Positions 33,175-40,919 of a stretch of 64,000 nucleotides of DNA are shown here, in pieces (positions within the stretch are counted from its first letter, which is position 1; the number at the start of each line of letters is the position of its first letter). The notes beneath the pieces are model-generated. The model did no database searches, was not told the origin of the DNA, and worked only from the letters and a program-made list of their open reading frames with translations. Position numbers and translations under genes: made by a program. The stretch is from contig JAEESO010000007.1 in assembly GCA_016286385.1 (NCBI GenBank), positions 1-64,000 of the forward strand, written 5' to 3'. This DNA is from Bacteroidales bacterium (GTDB lineage Bacteria > Bacteroidota > Bacteroidia > Bacteroidales > UBA932).

Positions 33175-33885
33175 ATGAAACCTAAGTCAGTAGTTCTCCT
33201 TGCAGGTTCGGTGGTACTTTCCGGCCTTGTCCTATATGCATTTTTCAATGTCCGCAGCTGCGTCCGCGAAAAGCGCTGGCTGGCTCTTGGGCCCATTGAG
33301 AATCACCCTGTGCGCATCTATGATGTGAAATACGCCCGTGAATTCAATGACATGAATGATGTCCAGCTAAACGTGGCCCAGGCCATAGGCGTGCCGCCCG
33401 TGAAGGACAGGGAAGAGGCGGAAAAGATGAAGGACAAACTGGTTCTTCTGGAGGACTGTGAACTCTACGAGATCCGGGAGCTTACCCATTCCATCCCGTA
33501 TCTGGTGCCATCGGCCAAGGATCTGTTGGATGTTATCGGCCGTAATTTCCAGGATTCCCTGGCGTCCCACGGCCTTAATCCCAACAAGCTGGTAATCACT
33601 TCCGTCCTGCGTACGGAGGCCGATGTAGCAGCCCTTCGGAAACGTAATACAAACGCCTCTGAGAACTCCACGCACCGCTACGGCACCACATTTGACCTGT
33701 CCTATTGGCGATATGTTAAGGTTGAGGAACTCCGCGGCCGTCCGTATGAGGACGTCCCTCCGGAGTATCTTCGCGCCGTCCTCGGCCAGGTTCTTCGTGA
33801 TATCCACAATGAGGGCCTCTGCTACATCAAGTACGAACGTAAGCAGAACTGCTTTCACATTACTGTGAGAACTAAAGGGAAATAA
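33175..33885 (+). CDS. DUF5715 protein with M15/VanY-like metallopeptidase residues
   Basis: 236 aa with an N-terminal membrane anchor (about 5-25). The family is DUF5715, common in Bacteroidota. The pattern Ser165-x-His167-x-x-Gly-x-x-x-Asp174 (STHRYGTTFD) followed by His228 in CFHIT matches the zinc ligands of the DD-peptidase/Hedgehog fold (SxHxxGxxxD and a late His). That suggests a periplasmic peptidoglycan carboxypeptidase or endopeptidase. This is my inference from the motif. The TAACTTTG box is 4 nt before the ATG. A minus-strand candidate small RNA ends at its stop codon. Confidence 0.78.
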   Translation: MKPKSVVLLAGSVVLSGLVLYAFFNVRSCVREKRWLALGPIENHPVRIYDVKYAREFNDMNDVQLNVAQAIGVPPVKDREEAEKMKDKLVLLEDCELYEIRELTHSIPYLVPSAKDLLDVIGRNFQDSLASHGLNPNKLVITSVLRTEADVAALRKRNTNASENSTHRYGTTFDLSYWRYVKVEELRGRPYEDVPPEYLRAVLGQVLRDIHNEGLCYIKYERKQNCFHITVRTKGK

Positions 33886-33916
33886 AAAAAGAAACGTCGG
33901 CCTTCACAGGCGGACG
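33884..33916 (-). terminator. Intrinsic terminator of the candidate small RNA
   Basis: Stem CGTCGGCC (33895-33902) pairs with GGCGGACG (33909-33916) at seven of eight positions, with a 6-nt loop. On the minus strand it is followed by a T-run; on the plus strand no T-run follows, so it is oriented for the minus transcript. Confidence 0.65.
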
Positions 33917-33998
33917 CTCTACTAACCACATAATTAATAACACTAAAACTAATAACCAATAGATTGATTCCACTGAGAGAACCTCGCTTCCTCAATCC
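33885..33998 (-). ncRNA. Candidate small RNA, about 113 nt, convergent to the DUF5715 gene
   Basis: A stand-alone minus-strand transcription unit with no coding gene. It has a full promoter at 34004-34034, a predicted start near 33998, and an intrinsic terminator at 33884-33916 whose U-run lies only on the minus strand. An internal hairpin GATTGA...TCAATC lies near the 5' end. The only open frame beginning with ATG inside is 19 codons and unconvincing. I cannot assign it to a known RNA family; comparison with 6S and Bacteroidales RNA models would be informative. Confidence 0.55.
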
Positions 33999-34003
33999 GG
34001 ATA

Positions 34004-34034
34004 CAAAGGTACTGCAAATTTTTGGATTTGCAAA
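34004..34034 (-). promoter_or_regulatory. Full Bacteroides-type promoter of the candidate small RNA
   Basis: Minus-strand -33 TTTG (34034-34031), 19-bp spacer, -7 TACCTTTG (34011-34004). This is an exact match to the published Bacteroides consensus spacing and the best promoter in the window. Confidence 0.7.
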
Positions 34035-34230
34035 TTTTTTCAAAAGATTTTTTACAAAATTTTTTCAAAATATATCTAAAGTGTTGATAATCAGCAAGAA
34101 AATAATTTGGCGTTCTCCGAAACTGTCCGAAATATGGTAAATTGTTAGATAGTATTTCTATATTGATTATCAATGTGTTAAAGAATATCGAAACCCTTCG
34201 AAATAATATAACGTGTTTCAAATTAAAAGT
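34035..34230. other. AT-rich non-coding stretch
   Basis: No gene is supported. The stretch is strongly AT-rich with A/T runs at 34035-34080. Two inexact mirror motifs, TTGATAATCA at 34084-34093 and TTGATTATCAA at 34162-34172, resemble weak DnaA-type or IHF-like sites. It separates the small RNA promoter from the DUF1295 terminator. Confidence 0.4.
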
Positions 34231-34256
34231 GGATTGTAAGCAAAAACTTACAATCC
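34231..34256 (-). terminator. Intrinsic terminator of the DUF1295 gene
   Basis: A perfect 10-bp stem, GGATTGTAAG (34231-34240) and CTTACAATCC (34247-34256), with a 6-nt loop. It lies 38 bp beyond the stop of the minus-strand gene and is followed on that strand by ACTTTTAATTT. Confidence 0.65.
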
Positions 34257-34294
34257 GTAACTTTTGAGTATTTTGAAAATTTCAATCAGAAATA

Positions 34295-35245
34295 TTACTT
34301 GTGAAAACGTTTGCCAGGAATGAATCTGGACACCTGGTTGCAGTATGCTTCATACTCCGGATACTTGCCGCCACTGATCTCTTCTGCGAGTGAAGAACTG
34401 CCAAGGAACAGGACTACAAGAAGAAGGCAGCCTATGATACTCCAGTTGAAAATGCCTATACCGGCGCCGATGGAGAACACGTAGAAGCAGATCCAGATGG
34501 ACTGTTCCCCAAGGTAGTTTGGATGGCGGCTTACACCCCATAGACCCTGGGTGTTGAAACCAAGGTTGTAGGGCTCCGGGAGCTCTTCAAGTTTCTTGCC
34601 GCTATTGATCATGCCCCATTTGGTGGTCTGGAACACCCACTGCTGTTCATCGGCCACGGCTTCCCAGGCTATGAATCCAAGCATCAGCACTGCCGCTATG
34701 ATATCTACAACGCCGAAGGGAACGGTGGAATTCATGCTTACCAGGGCGGGGAAGGTGGTCATAAGGACCAGGGCGTTCTGGTATACGGAGATGAAGAACA
34801 GGTCAAAGAGCATCCAGCCCCAGCGGTTGCCGTTGAAGAACGGCCCCTCACGGAGAACACCCCAGCGGTAATCCTCTTCTCCTTCCCAGAATTTCCATCT
34901 GTATGCGCCTTTACGGGCAAAATTGAAGGTGAGGCGGGCTCCCCAGAGGGTGGCAAGGACTGCCATCACTATAAGACGGGCGCTGAAACCGCCGTTGGCG
35001 GCAATTACCCAGGTGTAAACAGCGGGCAGAATGCTCCAGATTTTGTCCATCTGGGAATTGTTTCCGGTGAGTTCACCTACCACGAAGCAGTACAGCGCAC
35101 TGCATCCGGCAATGATGCCAAGGGTCTTGAAGGTGGATAGTTGGAGATCGTCCAGTGCGGGCCCTACATATATATAAAGGAGGGGGCACACAATCAGTGA
35201 CAGGCCAAGCAATGTGGCAATGAGGGGGATATTCATCTTTTTCAT
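34295..35245 (-). CDS. DUF1295 / steroid 5-alpha-reductase-like membrane protein
   Basis: 316 aa from ATG 35245 (MKKMNIPLIATLLG); upstream in-frame codons run into the promoter and the tdh gene and are rejected. About seven membrane segments. The C-terminal signature GLWGVSRHPNYLGEQSIWICFY is typical of the DUF1295/3-oxo-5-alpha-steroid 4-dehydrogenase fold, which binds NADPH near this segment. Also FNFARKGAYRWKFWEGEEDYRW. Members reduce or methylate lipid-like substrates; the bacterial role is largely unknown. Its TATCTTTG box ends 5 nt before the ATG. Confidence 0.85.
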   Translation of the reverse strand: MKKMNIPLIATLLGLSLIVCPLLYIYVGPALDDLQLSTFKTLGIIAGCSALYCFVVGELTGNNSQMDKIWSILPAVYTWVIAANGGFSARLIVMAVLATLWGARLTFNFARKGAYRWKFWEGEEDYRWGVLREGPFFNGNRWGWMLFDLFFISVYQNALVLMTTFPALVSMNSTVPFGVVDIIAAVLMLGFIAWEAVADEQQWVFQTTKWGMINSGKKLEELPEPYNLGFNTQGLWGVSRHPNYLGEQSIWICFYVFSIGAGIGIFNWSIIGCLLLVVLFLGSSSLAEEISGGKYPEYEAYCNQVSRFIPGKRFHK

Positions 35246-35250
35246 AACCA

Positions 35251-35258
35251 CAAAGATA
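35251..35258 (-). promoter_or_regulatory. -7 box of the DUF1295 gene
   Basis: Minus-strand TATCTTTG, 5 nt before the ATG at 35245. It decides the start codon and predicts a nearly leaderless mRNA. Confidence 0.6.
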
Positions 35259-35280
35259 AGCAAAATATCTGATAATGAGA

Positions 35281-36234
35281 CTAAAGAAGCCGCTTGCGTA
35301 GATTCTCTATCATGTCCACCGTCATCTGATCCAGGGTGAAGGTGGGTTTCCAGTCCCATTCCTCACGGGCGCAGGAATCGTCCATGGAATCTGGCCAGGA
35401 CGTGGCGATTGCCTGGCGTACGGGGTCTACCTCATAGCGCACCTTGAGGCCGGGGATGTACTCACGGATCTTTGCAAAGAGCTGCTCCGGCTCAAAGCTC
35501 ATGGACGCAATGTTGAAGGAATTGCGGTGTTTAAGGCGCGTTGGATCTGCTTCCATAAGCTGGATGGCGGCGTGAAGGGCATCCGGCATGTACATCATGT
35601 CCATGAAGGTGCCGGGAGCGATGGGGCAAACGAATTCCTCTCCCTTTACGGCCGAATAATATACCTCCACGGCATAGTCCGTGGTGCCGCCTCCGGGAAG
35701 TGTGGTATAAGAGATAAGGCCCGGGAAACGCACGGAACGTGTGTCTACGCCATATTTATGGAAATAATAATCCGAGAGGAGCTCCGTAGCAACCTTGGTG
35801 ACGCCGTACATTGAACGGGGACGCTGGATAGTGTCCTGTGGAGTACCTACATGAGGCGTTTCAGGGCCGAAGGAGCCGATGGAAGATGGCGTAAACACCG
35901 CGCAGCCCTTCTCACGGGCAATCTCAAGGATATTCAGAAGGCCGTTCATCTGGATGTCCCAGGCAAGGAGTGGCTTTCTTTCTGCGACGGCGGAAAGCAG
36001 CGCCGCAAGGTTGTAGATGGTGTCTATATGGTACTTGTCCACAATGGCGGCAAGGCCGGCGGCGTCACGGACATCGGCAATCTCAGACGGGCCGCTTTCA
36101 AGGAGCACGCCCTTGGGCTCTGCGCCCGGGATATAGCCTGCAACTACCGTTGAACCGGGGATTTCCCTCCTTATCTTCATTGTGAGCTCTGAGCCAATCT
36201 GGCCGGTTGAGCCTATGACAAGTACGTTTTTCAT
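35281..36234 (-). CDS. L-threonine 3-dehydrogenase, SDR (epimerase-like) type
   Basis: 317 aa. Rossmann motif GSTGQIGSEL at 8-17, catalytic Tyr-x-x-x-Lys in MYGVTKVA, and the SSIGSFG and FRFPGLIS-like VRFPGLISY segments mark the extended-SDR threonine dehydrogenase family (as in Flavobacterium and trypanosomes) rather than the zinc-dependent MDR type. It oxidises L-threonine to 2-amino-3-oxobutyrate with NAD. Divergently paired with kbl, whose product cleaves that intermediate, which makes the assignment secure. With the gcv operon in the same window the pathway threonine to glycine to C1 units is complete. Confidence 0.93.
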   Translation of the reverse strand: MKNVLVIGSTGQIGSELTMKIRREIPGSTVVAGYIPGAEPKGVLLESGPSEIADVRDAAGLAAIVDKYHIDTIYNLAALLSAVAERKPLLAWDIQMNGLLNILEIAREKGCAVFTPSSIGSFGPETPHVGTPQDTIQRPRSMYGVTKVATELLSDYYFHKYGVDTRSVRFPGLISYTTLPGGGTTDYAVEVYYSAVKGEEFVCPIAPGTFMDMMYMPDALHAAIQLMEADPTRLKHRNSFNIASMSFEPEQLFAKIREYIPGLKVRYEVDPVRQAIATSWPDSMDDSCAREEWDWKPTFTLDQMTVDMIENLRKRLL

Positions 36235-36253
36235 ATTCTGCTTAAAGATTGTA

Positions 36254-36302
36254 CAAATTTATTCAATTTTGGTGGATTTTCAACATAAAAGAGTTAAATT
36301 TG
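36254..36302. promoter_or_regulatory. Divergent -7 boxes of tdh and kbl
   Basis: Minus TAAATTTG (36254-36261) is 19 nt before the tdh start. Plus TAAATTTG (36295-36302) is 24 nt before kbl, with TTTG at 36268-36271 as a possible -33 (23-bp spacer). The two boxes are identical in sequence, in keeping with co-expression. Confidence 0.6.
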
Positions 36303-36326
36303 AAAGCATAAAACCACTTAATCATC

Positions 36327-37517
36327 ATGTACGGAAAATTTCAAAAATACCTTCAGGATGAGCTTCAGGCCATCAAGGATGCAGGACTTTACAAGAATGA
36401 AAGGAATATAGCCAGCCCCCAGAGCGCAGAAATCACTCTTCAGGACGGCAGCAAGGCGCTCAATTTCTGCGCCAACAACTATCTTGGCCTGGCCGATAAC
36501 CCCCGCCTCGCGGAGGCCGCCAAAAAAGCCATGGACAGCCGCGGCTACGGCATGTCTTCCGTACGTTTCATCTGCGGCACCCAGGACATCCACAAGGAGC
36601 TTGAGAAGGCAGTCTCAGAGTATTTCAGGACGGAGGACACTATCCTCTACGCAGCCTGCTTCGACGCAAACGGCGGCGTTTTCGAGCCCCTCTTCGGCCC
36701 TGAGGACGCCATAATCTCAGACTCCCTCAACCACGCTTCAATCATTGACGGCGTGCGTCTTTGCAAGGCCCAGCGTTTCCGTTATGCCAATGCCGATATG
36801 CAGGATCTTGAAGCCAAGCTCCAGGAAGCGCAGGCCTGCCGCCACAGGATCATAGTCACAGACGGTGTGTTCTCAATGGACGGCAACGTTGCCCCTATGG
36901 ACAAGATCTGCGACCTAGCTGAGAAATACGACGCCCTTGTGATGGTGGACGAAAGCCACAGCGCCGGCGTTGTTGGCCCCACCGGCCACGGAGTTGCAGA
37001 GCAGTTTAACTGCTACGGCCGCATAGACATCTTCACCGGCACACTTGGAAAGGCCTTCGGTGGCGCAGTGGGAGGCTTTACAACCGGCCGAAAGGAAATC
37101 ATAGATATGCTCAGGCAGCGCAGCCGCCCTTACCTGTTCTCAAATTCCATCCCGCCCATGATTGCCGGCGCAGGAATTGAAACCTTCAAGATCCTCAAGG
37201 AAAGCAACGCCCTTCATGACAAACTTATGCAGAACGTGGTGTATTTCCGTGAGAAGATGCTTGCCGCAGGCTTCGACATCAAACCCACCCAGAGCGCAAT
37301 CTGCGCCGTAATGCTCTACGACGCCCCTCTGTCCCAGAAATTCGCCGCAGCAATGGCTAAGGAAGGCATCTTTGTCACCGGTTTCTACTATCCCGTAGTG
37401 CCCAAGGGCCAGGCCCGTATCCGCGTCCAGCTCAGCGCTGCTCATGAGAAGGAGCACCTTGACAAGGCAATATCGGCATTCATCAAAGTAGGAAAAGAAC
37501 TTGGAGTAATTAAGTAA
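36327..37517 (+). CDS. kbl: Glycine C-acetyltransferase (2-amino-3-ketobutyrate CoA ligase)
   Basis: 396 aa, alpha-oxoamine synthase family. The pyridoxal-phosphate lysine is Lys242 in GTLGKAFGGA; NNYLGLADNPRL, SYGMSSVRFICGTQ-like GYGMSSVRFICGTQ and DESHSAG are family signatures. It cleaves 2-amino-3-oxobutyrate with CoA to glycine and acetyl-CoA. Its genetic pairing with threonine dehydrogenase separates it from serine palmitoyltransferase and BioF, which share the fold. One base separates it from the downstream peptidase gene. Confidence 0.95.
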   Translation: MYGKFQKYLQDELQAIKDAGLYKNERNIASPQSAEITLQDGSKALNFCANNYLGLADNPRLAEAAKKAMDSRGYGMSSVRFICGTQDIHKELEKAVSEYFRTEDTILYAACFDANGGVFEPLFGPEDAIISDSLNHASIIDGVRLCKAQRFRYANADMQDLEAKLQEAQACRHRIIVTDGVFSMDGNVAPMDKICDLAEKYDALVMVDESHSAGVVGPTGHGVAEQFNCYGRIDIFTGTLGKAFGGAVGGFTTGRKEIIDMLRQRSRPYLFSNSIPPMIAGAGIETFKILKESNALHDKLMQNVVYFREKMLAAGFDIKPTQSAICAVMLYDAPLSQKFAAAMAKEGIFVTGFYYPVVPKGQARIRVQLSAAHEKEHLDKAISAFIKVGKELGVIK

Positions 37518-37518
37518 T

Positions 37519-38871
37519 ATGAAAAAGACCTTTGCTTTAGCGCTGATGCTGCTTTCCATAGCGGCATTGGCCCAAAACAAGGCCGGAGGCATTTCGGCCG
37601 ATATCTTGAAAGACCTTAACGCCTCATTCGAAGGCAATGCCGCCGACAAAGCCATCAGAAACGCCCTCAACAACACGTCTATGGCGGTGCTGGCAGCATC
37701 GGCCGATAAATCCGTGATGCCTGACACTGACTTCTCGGATGAAGTCAAGACCAAGGGCCGCACGGACCAGAAATCTTCCGGAAGGTGCTGGCTTTTCACC
37801 GGCCTCAATGTCCTTAGGGCCCAGATGATTGCCCGTCACAATCTGGATGAATTCACATTCTCACAGAATTACCTCTTCTTCTATGACCAGCTGGAAAAGT
37901 CAAATCTTTTCCTCCAGGGCGTCATAGATACCCGTAAGCTTACCATGGAAGACCGCAAGGTAGACTGGCTGTTCTCCCATCCCATTGGTGACGGCGGCCA
38001 GTTCACGGGTGTGAGCAACCTTATCATGAAGTACGGCGTTGTGCCCTCTGAGGCTATGCCTGAGTCTTATTCGGCCAACAATACATCGGCCATGCGCACC
38101 CAGTTAAGCCTTATCCTCAGGGAAGGCGGCCTCAAACTCCGCGCAGCAAAGGATAAGGATGTCCAGGCCCTCAAGCTGAGCATCCTGAAGGATGTTTACC
38201 GCGTCCTTGCCCTCTGCCTTGGCGTCCCTCCCAAGGAATTTACCTGGAGAAAAGACGGCAAAACCTACACCCCGCAGGAATTCTATCGGCAGTATCTTGG
38301 ACAGGACCTTGAGAACAACTACGTGATGGTGATGAACAATCCCACCCTGGAGTACGGCAAGGTGTACGAGATAGACTATGACCGCCACGTCTATGACGGA
38401 CAGAACTGGGTCTACGTGAACCTCCCCATGGACCGCATCAAGGAAATGGCCATCGCCTCCATCAAGGACAACACCGCACTCTATTTCTCCTGTGACGTAG
38501 GGAAATTCCTGGACAGGAACAAAGGTGTGGCCGATATTGAAAACTTCGACTACCAGTCCCTCCTTGGCGTGAATTACGGCATGGATAAGTGTGACCGGAT
38601 CCTTACTCACGCCAGCGGCTCCACCCACGCCATGACCCTCATTGCCGTGGATATCAAGGACGGAAAGCCTGTCAAATGGATGGTGGAAAACAGCTGGGGA
38701 GAGGCCAGCGGCTACAAGGGTAATATCATCATGACGGACGAATGGTTCGATAACTACATGTTCCGCCTTGTGGTAGAAAAAAAGTACGTCCCCGGGGACG
38801 TACTCTCGATGATGTCTCAGAAGCCGGTCCTTCTGCCGGCATGGGATCCTATGTTTGCGCCTGAAGAGTAG
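37519..38871 (+). CDS. Exported C1-family aminopeptidase (bleomycin hydrolase/PepC type)
   Basis: 450 aa with a signal peptide (residues 1-19, ending ALAQ), so unlike cytosolic PepC this enzyme is exported to the periplasm. The papain-fold triad is visible: Cys90 in SSGRCWLF, His370 in GSTHAMTL and Asn391 in VENSWGE. The bleomycin hydrolase family forms hexameric barrels that trim peptides from their N-termini. It follows kbl by one base, so amino-acid release and threonine catabolism may be co-expressed. The stop is 8 bp from the convergent lipoprotein gene. Confidence 0.9.
   Translation: MKKTFALALMLLSIAALAQNKAGGISADILKDLNASFEGNAADKAIRNALNNTSMAVLAASADKSVMPDTDFSDEVKTKGRTDQKSSGRCWLFTGLNVLRAQMIARHNLDEFTFSQNYLFFYDQLEKSNLFLQGVIDTRKLTMEDRKVDWLFSHPIGDGGQFTGVSNLIMKYGVVPSEAMPESYSANNTSAMRTQLSLILREGGLKLRAAKDKDVQALKLSILKDVYRVLALCLGVPPKEFTWRKDGKTYTPQEFYRQYLGQDLENNYVMVMNNPTLEYGKVYEIDYDRHVYDGQNWVYVNLPMDRIKEMAIASIKDNTALYFSCDVGKFLDRNKGVADIENFDYQSLLGVNYGMDKCDRILTHASGSTHAMTLIAVDIKDGKPVKWMVENSWGEASGYKGNIIMTDEWFDNYMFRLVVEKKYVPGDVLSMMSQKPVLLPAWDPMFAPEE
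38783..38804. repeat. 22-bp perfect palindrome inside the C1 peptidase gene
   Basis: Centred at 38793/38794, with half-site AGTACGTCCCC. It encodes KYVPGDVL near the C-terminus. At RNA level a stem of up to 9 bp could form 67 nt before the stop, possibly damping transcription into the convergent operon. Confidence 0.6.
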
Positions 38872-38879
38872 GAGAAACC

Positions 38880-39701
38880 TTACTGCTCTTCCTTAACAAT
38901 TTCACAGGGGATATCCTTGTGATAGATAAAGTCAAAAGTGGTTACGGCGGTATTGATTTCAAAATCCTCGTAACCGCTTATTGCAAATGAGTACCTTGCT
39001 CCCTCCCGGATAGCGGGATCTGAGGATGAGAACTTGATTGATGCGGGGCCGCGTACCTGGCGTCCCTCAATCAGCCCATAATCTTCCCACATGTTGACGA
39101 GATTCCTGAAATAGTACTCTGTATCGGCATATTCGTCAAGGATGTCTTCCTTAAGGTTATAGTCAAAGCAGTAGCTGTCACGGCTTGAGGGGGTGATGGT
39201 AATCATATCCTTGTCAAGGCCGATCTTGAAGGTGAGGTCCGACATTACCAGGGGATTGGTGTGGAATACCTTTGAGACCGGCGTTCCGATAAACTCCTTT
39301 GCCTTGGGGTCTACCTGGAATACTACAATCTTATGGTCCGCGTCCGGAATAAGGTACGTGTAATCAATCTCCTGTGTGCCCTGGTAGCAGAAAATCTGCT
39401 CGAAGGGGACCTCATAGCCTTCTTCCTCGCAGATGAGTTCCCAGCGCTCTTTGGAGAAGTCCACCTGAAATGCGGCGTTTTCCTGATCGGTCTTATTGAA
39501 GTAATCGGTAAGATTTACGTTGTCCAGTTTGCCGTAGCAGTAGTAGGCGTTGGGATTTGAAGGCACAATGACCACCTTAGCCTTGGTGGAATGGACATTT
39601 GAGACCTGGATGTCAAATCCTGACAGTTGCATATGTTTGGCGGGGCAGGCGGTAAGGATGAGTCCTGCGGCGGCAATTATCAGTAAATTAAAGTATCTCA
39701 T
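38880..39701 (-). CDS. Hypothetical lipoprotein
   Basis: 273 aa. Lipoprotein signal with lipobox LTAC (Cys19). The mature part starts with a possible Ig/fibronectin-like strand pattern (DIQVSNVHSTKAKVVIVPSNPNAYYCYGKLD) and ends with NTAVTTFDFIYHKDI. No catalytic motif and no family I can name. It shares one base with the upstream hydrolase stop and is the last gene of the six-gene operon that starts with tyrS. Confidence 0.7.
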   Translation of the reverse strand: MRYFNLLIIAAAGLILTACPAKHMQLSGFDIQVSNVHSTKAKVVIVPSNPNAYYCYGKLDNVNLTDYFNKTDQENAAFQVDFSKERWELICEEEGYEVPFEQIFCYQGTQEIDYTYLIPDADHKIVVFQVDPKAKEFIGTPVSKVFHTNPLVMSDLTFKIGLDKDMITITPSSRDSYCFDYNLKEDILDEYADTEYYFRNLVNMWEDYGLIEGRQVRGPASIKFSSSDPAIREGARYSFAISGYEDFEINTAVTTFDFIYHKDIPCEIVKEEQ

Positions 39702-40915
39702 TACAGTTCTTTATTAACGGTGAACAGGAAACGGACAAAGCCTGCGCCATGGGCGCCATAGTTACCAAAGTCATAGGTCACATTCTGGCCTTTGAAATAG
39801 GTCTCGGCCTTTACGGAATTGATGAAAGGCACGGTTTTGTCCTCACGGCTGTGGAACATGAACATGGGCGCCTTGGGGGTGAAGTCCAGCACGGAGTTGA
39901 ACATCAGGGACCTGTAGAGTTTCGCAGTTTTGGGATTGCGCTTGTCACGGCCTTCATCGGTCATGATGTCCCTGAGGCTCTTGGCGCCGATGAATCTGTT
40001 GATCTGCTGGACCGTGAAATTCTTGGAATTGATCCATTCCTTGTAGTTTGCAAGGAGGTTTGGCTTGAAGAAGTCCTGCATCTCGAGACCAAGATTCTCT
40101 CCGTAATTGACTCCCTGGACAATCATGGGAATGGCGCAGGGAATGCCCGTAAGGTCTTCTTCCACAGAAACGTCATAGGTGGAGGCAAGGTCATATGGGC
40201 CTGCGCCGGCATACACCTTCTTGATGGGGAGAGTGTCCCAGCATTCCTCCTGGATCATCCTCATTACGCCCACCGTGGTGGAACCGCCCTGGGAATATCC
40301 AAAGAGGATAACCTTGTCACTGAGGGGTTTGCGGCCGATATGCTCAAGGTACGGCTTCACGGCAAGGCCCATGTCCACAACTGCCCTTGCGGTGCTCTTC
40401 ACGTGCATGTAGGGGTGGATGCGGTCCTTGGTGACGCCGAAGCCGATGTAATCGGCAATGACAACCGCGTAGCCCTTGGCGGCAAGGATTCCCTCAAGCG
40501 GGAAGGCCTCGGAGGGGCACTCGGGATTTGAGCCGATGGTGAAGTGGCTCACCAGGATCATATTCTTGATCTCTCCTTTTTGTGGAAGGAGGATTTTTCC
40601 TGAAAGGGTGAGGGGAGAGCCGTCTACGTCATGCCCCTTGTAGGTACCGGCAATGTGAACCAGCGTATTGCTGTTCATTGTGCCGATGAGGTTACGGGCA
40701 ATCTCTACACCGGAAGTTTTGGCAACCTTGGTGTCAGGCTCATCATCATCTTCGAGAAACAGGATATCAGGGTTCAGTGACCCGTCCTGCATGAGGATGT
40801 CGGTACATTTTGTGGAAGTTACGTGGAAGGTGTCAAAGTCCACGTACTCTATATCCGGATGATGGCAGGCCCATAAAATGCCGATGCCAAGTAGTATAAC
40901 AGGGATTCGTTTCAT
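39701..40915 (-). CDS. Alpha/beta-hydrolase lipoprotein (secretory lipase/peptidase-like)
   Basis: 404 aa. Lipoprotein signal (Cys at GILWAC, residue 17). The nucleophile elbow GYSQGG, the acidic residue in HSREDKTVPF and His in YGAHGAGF give the catalytic triad in order. The pattern with GYSQGGSTT and the long C-terminal segment resembles secretory lipase (LIP) or S9-like hydrolases acting on esters or short peptides. It begins 4 bp after the small outer-membrane protein gene in the tyrS operon. Confidence 0.82.
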   Translation of the reverse strand: MKRIPVILLGIGILWACHHPDIEYVDFDTFHVTSTKCTDILMQDGSLNPDILFLEDDDEPDTKVAKTSGVEIARNLIGTMNSNTLVHIAGTYKGHDVDGSPLTLSGKILLPQKGEIKNMILVSHFTIGSNPECPSEAFPLEGILAAKGYAVVIADYIGFGVTKDRIHPYMHVKSTARAVVDMGLAVKPYLEHIGRKPLSDKVILFGYSQGGSTTVGVMRMIQEECWDTLPIKKVYAGAGPYDLASTYDVSVEEDLTGIPCAIPMIVQGVNYGENLGLEMQDFFKPNLLANYKEWINSKNFTVQQINRFIGAKSLRDIMTDEGRDKRNPKTAKLYRSLMFNSVLDFTPKAPMFMFHSREDKTVPFINSVKAETYFKGQNVTYDFGNYGAHGAGFVRFLFTVNKEL

Positions 40916-40919
40916 CTTC

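Noticed and set aside
34035..34230. Chromosome origin (oriC)
   Set aside because: AT-rich with a few TTGATAATCA-like words, but no cluster of true DnaA boxes and no dnaA, dnaN or gidA gene nearby.
39749..40531. 260-codon plus-strand open frame inside the hydrolase gene
   Set aside because: Antisense to a protein with a complete catalytic triad and lipoprotein signal.
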